A stretch of DNA of 26,304 nt, taken from NCBI GenBank assembly GCA_002423895.1, contig DIOL01000011.1, positions 1-26,304 of the forward strand, written 5' to 3'. Made by a program: the position numbers and the translations under genes. The notes beneath the pieces were generated by a model. That model searched no databases. It was not told the DNA's origin and worked only from the letters and a program-made list of their open reading frames with translations. Every line of letters begins with the position of its first letter. The stretch's first letter is position 1. The stretch is from Bacteroidales bacterium UBA5515. Its GTDB lineage: Bacteria; Bacteroidota; Bacteroidia; Bacteroidales; P3. Shown piece after piece: positions 22,570 through 26,304 of the stretch.

Positions 22570-25500
22570 TTATACTTTTCTAATATTTATTGCCAATTCA
22601 ACACCTTCAATAACATCAATTGTTGAAATTGGTTTTGTTATTTGTTGTCCAAGATAAACTTCAATATCATTTTTGCGAACTAATGACAATTCCTTTGTTA
22701 GGGTTTCGCCTTTAATATATTCGCTGTATTGTTCAATTGTTTCATCCAAAAGATGGTTAAATTCAATCTCAACAATTATGAAATCGGTAACTTCGAAGTC
22801 TTGTTCTTTTCTTATGTTTTGAATTCTGTTTACAAGTTCTCTTGCAATTGCTTCCTTGCGAAGGGAATCAGTTATTGTTGTGTCTAAAGCAACAGTTACT
22901 GCACCTTCATTCATAACAACCCATCCAGGAATATCTTGAGTTACAATTTCCACATCAGAAATTAGCAGTTCAACTTTTTCTCCATTAATGTCAATATAAA
23001 TCTTTCCTTCTCTTTCAATTTCTGAAATATCTTCTTGAGAGAAAGCATTAATAGCGTTAGCAATTGCTTTCATCTTTTGACCATATTTAGGTCCTAAAGA
23101 TTTAAAGTCTGCTTTTGCCTTCTTAACCAAAACATTGTTTTGTGCTGACAAGAACTCAATTTCCTTTATATTTACTTCTGAAAGAATTAGCTCTTTAACC
23201 TTTTCAATTTGACTGATAAATTCTTCATTTAAAGCAGGAATCATAATCTTTTGTAAAGGTTGACGAACCTTTAAGTTATTCCTTTTTCTAAGTGAAAGAA
23301 CCATTGAGCATATTTTTTGAGCCAATTGCATTCTTTCTTCAAGTGTTTTATCAATTAAGTTTTCTTTTACAGTTGGGAATTCAGTGAAGTGAACTGAGCC
23401 TATTGGATTTTGATTATTGTCTTTATATTTTTTTGAAACTTCATTCAAATCCAAGAATAGTTTTTCTGCAAAGAATGGTGCTATTGGAGCCATTAGTTGA
23501 GAAAGAACTTCAAGGCAAGTGTAAAGGGTTTGATATGCTGAAATCTTATCTTGAGTATATTCTCCTTTCCAGAAACGACGTCTGCATAAACGAACATACC
23601 AGTTGCTTAAATATTCATCAACAAAATTTCCAATTGCTCTTGCTGCTTTTGTTGGTTCATAATCATTATATGATTCATCAACCATTTTCACTAATGAATT
23701 TAACTCAGATAATATCCAACGGTCAATTTCTGCTCTTTCTTTATATGGAACTTCGTCTTCCTTGAAAACAAATGAATCTATATTTGCATAAAGAGCAAAG
23801 AAACTATATGTGTTATAAAGAGTTCCAAAAAGTTTTCTTCTAACCTCATCAACTCCATCAAGGTCAAATTTCAAATTTTCCCATGGTTGAGAGTTAGAAA
23901 CCATATACCAACGTGTTGCATCAGCTCCATACTTTCCAATAACTTCAAAAGGATCTACTCCATTGCCCAAACGTTTAGACATTTTGTTCCCATTCTTGTC
24001 TAAAACCAATCCATTTGAAACAACATTTTTGAATGAAACAGAATCGAAAACTAATGTAGCAATTGCATGTAGGGTAAAGAACCATCCACGAGTCTGGTCA
24101 ACTCCTTCAGCAATAAAGTCAGCTGGGAAATTCTTCATCAACTCTTCCTTATTGCAGCTGAAAGGATAGTGCATTTGAGCAAAAGGCATTGCTCCAGAAT
24201 CAAACCAAACGTCAATAAGGTCTGTTTCTCTAAACATCTTCTTTCCACTTGCTGAAACCAAAACAACGTCATCAATATAAGGTCGGTGAAGGTCAAAAGA
24301 ATTATAATCAGAAGATGAATATTTATTCTCCATCATAAATCCTTTTTCCACACTCTTATCTATTTCTTTTTTTAGCATTTCCACAGATGAAATACAAATT
24401 TCTTCGCTTCCATCCTCTGTTCTCCAAATTGGAAGTGGTGTTCCCCAATAGCGTGAACGAGATAAATTCCAATCAACTAAATTTTCTAACCAGTTTCCAA
24501 AACGACCTGTTCCTGTTGACTCTGGCTTCCAGTTAATTGTTTTATTTAATTCAATCATCCTTTCTTGCATTGCAGTGGTACGAATAAACCAACTATCCAA
24601 AGGATAATAAAGAATTGGCTTATCTGTTCTCCAGCAATGAGGATAGGAGTGAGTATGTTTTTCTATCTTAAAGGCTTTACCTTCTTGTTTTAGATAAAGT
24701 GCAATTTCAACATCTAAACTAATATCTTTTTCAGTTAAGGTTTTGTCGTAAGCATTCTTTACAAACTTACCTGCAAATGCAGAATATGAATCAACGTTTA
24801 CACTTTCCTTAATAAAGTCTTTATCTAAATCTTCAATACTATAAAACTTTCCAGTTCTATCAACCATTGGTTGACGCTTGCCTTCTTTGTCAATTAAAAC
24901 TAAAGGAGGAATTCCATTTTGTTTTGCTACTCTATCATCATCAGCTCCAAAGGTAGGTGCAATATGAACAATACCAGTACCATCATCAGTTGTAACGAAA
25001 TCCCCAGCAATAACTCTAAAAGCTTTTTCTTGTGGTTTAACCCAAGGAAGTAGTTGTTCGTATTCAATTCCAACCAAATCTTTACCCTTACATTCCTTAA
25101 TAATTCTATATGGAAGAACCTTATCTCCATGAGAATATTCCATAGGCAATTCAGGAGTTTCAGGATTGAAGAAAGATGCCATTAAAGGTTTTGCCAAAAC
25201 AACAATAACCTTTTCAGCAGTGTATGGATTGAAAGTATCTACCCAAAGATAATCAATATTATTACCAACAGCTAAAGCAGTGTTTGAAGGAAGAGTCCAT
25301 GGAGTTGTTGTCCATGCTAAAAAGTAAGCATTTGTATATTCGTCAGTTTTGATTTTGAATTGAGCAACCATTGTTGTATCCTTAACATCACGATAACAAC
25401 CAGGCATGTTTAATTCATGTGAACTTAAACCTGTTCCAGCAGCTGGAGAGAATGGTTGAATTGTATATCCTTTGTATAGTAAGCCTTTTTTATATAACTC

Positions 25501-25998
25501 TCCAATCAAAAACCAAAGAGTTTCAATATATTCGTTTTTAAAAGTAATGTAAGGATTTTCCAAATCTACCCAATAGCCCATTTCCTTTGTAAGCTTATCC
25601 CACAAATCCTTATACTTCATTACTTCAGCTCTGCAAGCTGCGTTATATTCATCAACTGAAATTTTCTTTCCAATATCTTCCTTAGTAATGCCAAGATTTT
25701 TTTCAACTCCCAATTCAACAGGCAAACCGTGAGTGTCCCAACCAGCCTTACGAGCAACATAAAAACCTTTCATTGATTTGTAGCGACAGAAAATATCCTT
25801 AATTGCACGAGCCATCACATGGTGAATACCAGGCTGACCATTAGCAGAAGGAGGACCTTCATAAAAAATGAATTCCTTACTACCTTTTCGAAGTTTTAAA
25901 CTATTTTCAAAGATATTATTTTCTTCCCAATACTTGAAAATATCCTTATTAATTGTAGTTAAATCAAGTTGCTTATATTCTTGATATTTCTTTCCCAT
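22570..25998 (-). CDS. ileS: Isoleucyl-tRNA synthetase, eukaryote-like type 2 (1142 aa)
   Basis: This class I synthetase charges tRNA-Ile. The HIGH motif appears as GIHHVM (57-62) within GPPSANGQPGIHHVMARAIK. The KMSKS motif is KMSKR, starting at Lys672. The editing (CP1) domain lies between, with TTTPWTLPSNTALAV and the later DDGTGIVHIAPTFG. GVDQTRGWFF and DVWFDSGAMPFAQ are of the IleRS2 (eukaryote-like) type, as is the long C-terminal part after the anticodon-binding domain (about 770-1142). IleRS2 enzymes are known to be less sensitive to mupirocin than the common bacterial type; sensitivity of this one is inference. It is the first gene of the leftward run and has a consensus promoter at complement 26042-26072. 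Confidence 0.95.
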   Translation of the reverse strand: MGKKYQEYKQLDLTTINKDIFKYWEENNIFENSLKLRKGSKEFIFYEGPPSANGQPGIHHVMARAIKDIFCRYKSMKGFYVARKAGWDTHGLPVELGVEKNLGITKEDIGKKISVDEYNAACRAEVMKYKDLWDKLTKEMGYWVDLENPYITFKNEYIETLWFLIGELYKKGLLYKGYTIQPFSPAAGTGLSSHELNMPGCYRDVKDTTMVAQFKIKTDEYTNAYFLAWTTTPWTLPSNTALAVGNNIDYLWVDTFNPYTAEKVIVVLAKPLMASFFNPETPELPMEYSHGDKVLPYRIIKECKGKDLVGIEYEQLLPWVKPQEKAFRVIAGDFVTTDDGTGIVHIAPTFGADDDRVAKQNGIPPLVLIDKEGKRQPMVDRTGKFYSIEDLDKDFIKESVNVDSYSAFAGKFVKNAYDKTLTEKDISLDVEIALYLKQEGKAFKIEKHTHSYPHCWRTDKPILYYPLDSWFIRTTAMQERMIELNKTINWKPESTGTGRFGNWLENLVDWNLSRSRYWGTPLPIWRTEDGSEEICISSVEMLKKEIDKSVEKGFMMENKYSSSDYNSFDLHRPYIDDVVLVSASGKKMFRETDLIDVWFDSGAMPFAQMHYPFSCNKEELMKNFPADFIAEGVDQTRGWFFTLHAIATLVFDSVSFKNVVSNGLVLDKNGNKMSKRLGNGVDPFEVIGKYGADATRWYMVSNSQPWENLKFDLDGVDEVRRKLFGTLYNTYSFFALYANIDSFVFKEDEVPYKERAEIDRWILSELNSLVKMVDESYNDYEPTKAARAIGNFVDEYLSNWYVRLCRRRFWKGEYTQDKISAYQTLYTCLEVLSQLMAPIAPFFAEKLFLDLNEVSKKYKDNNQNPIGSVHFTEFPTVKENLIDKTLEERMQLAQKICSMVLSLRKRNNLKVRQPLQKIMIPALNEEFISQIEKVKELILSEVNIKEIEFLSAQNNVLVKKAKADFKSLGPKYGQKMKAIANAINAFSQEDISEIEREGKIYIDINGEKVELLISDVEIVTQDIPGWVVMNEGAVTVALDTTITDSLRKEAIARELVNRIQNIRKEQDFEVTDFIIVEIEFNHLLDETIEQYSEYIKGETLTKELSLVRKNDIEVYLGQQITKPISTIDVIEGVELAINIRKV

Positions 25999-26041
25999 AC
26001 TGCACTTATTTCAAATAGAATTTCTGATTAATATTAACTTG

Positions 26042-26072
26042 CAAAGGTAATAAATATAATTAGAAAAATCAA
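26042..26072 (-). promoter_or_regulatory. Promoter of the ileS-recA-nadE-purF run
   Basis: On the minus strand TTG (26072-26070), a 20-nt spacer and TACCTTTG (26049-26042) match the Bacteroidota consensus. The 5' leader would be about 40 nt. Confidence 0.75.
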
Positions 26073-26206
26073 AAAGAAGAATATATCAATGTTTAGTTGA
26101 AAAAAATAAAGAAAATAAATTAGAAAAATAATTGGCTAATAATTAATATTTTGAGAAGCAATCAAGAATATAATCTTCAAAAAAAAGCAAAAAAAAAGCA
26201 GAAAAA

Positions 26207-26237
26207 TTTGCAGGAATGAAAAAAGGTCGTACTTTTG
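26207..26237 (+). promoter_or_regulatory. tRNA-Val promoter
   Basis: TTTG (26207-26210), a 19-nt spacer and TACTTTTG (26230-26237) match the consensus, 17 nt before tRNA-Val. The AT-rich stretch between this and the ileS promoter (26073-26206) shows nothing else. Confidence 0.8.
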
Positions 26238-26254
26238 CAACCTCAAACCGATTT

Positions 26255-26304
26255 GGGAGCATAGCTCAGCTGGTTCAGAGCACCTGCCTTACAAGCAGGG
26301 GGTC
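26255..26304 (+). tRNA. tRNA-Val (TAC), partial at window edge
   Basis: The 5' part of a tRNA is visible: acceptor GGGAGCA, D arm GCTC...GAGC, anticodon arm CCTGC-CTTACAA-GCAGG with anticodon TAC. The T arm and 3' acceptor strand lie beyond the right edge. Confidence 0.93.

Overview
The window looks like chromosome of a low-GC member of the Bacteroidota (Bacteroidales-like). The evidence is the recurring -7 promoter box TAnnTTTG, often with a TTG or TTTG box about 19-20 nt upstream; the near absence of Shine-Dalgarno sequences; two secreted proteins ending in type IX secretion (T9SS) sorting domains; and Bacteroidota-type forms of PurM, PurF and IleRS.

Positions 1 to about 5,960 are the integrase end of an integrated mobile element, probably a temperate phage or phage-like island. 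A tyrosine recombinase (complement 4562-5866) abuts the 3' end of tRNA-Arg. Next come a small membrane protein, an S24-type (CI/LexA-like) repressor, two small accessory genes read rightward, and a leftward operon of at least seven small genes. That operon includes an excisionase-like HTH protein and a protein with in-frame 24-bp tandem repeats that runs off the left edge. Between the two arms lies a control region with face-to-face promoters and a large inverted repeat. The other end of the element is outside the window.

Positions 6,006 to 6,303 hold a leftward tRNA cluster (Ser-GCT, Pro-TGG, Arg-TCT) with its own promoter and a strong hairpin terminator. Positions 6,512 to 11,365 are rightward housekeeping genes: a phospholipase D/cardiolipin synthase-like enzyme, a sigma-54-type AAA+ activator, aroA and purM. 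A gene-free stretch of about 770 bp (11,366-12,133) follows. It is rich in palindromes, including three 23-bp-spaced copies of AAAGATGYGCATCTTT behind a consensus promoter.

Positions 12,134 to 18,001 encode a surface-type lipoprotein, a YedK/HMCES-type protein that crosslinks to abasic sites, and two tandem paralogous BspA-like leucine-rich-repeat proteins exported by T9SS. A strong bidirectional terminator (18,023-18,064) separates these from the tightly packed leftward run ileS-recA-nadE-purF (25,998 to 18,092). The NadE in this run appears to have lost its glutaminase cysteine. The window ends in the 5' part of tRNA-Val.

The observations I rate highest are the tRNA acceptor/T-arm-like minihelix in the mobile-element operon (1281-1323), the phage-like control region at 2157-2290, the palindrome array at 11,631-11,971, the NadE cysteine loss, and three genes whose -7 box ends exactly 4 nt before the ATG, which suggests leaderless mRNAs.
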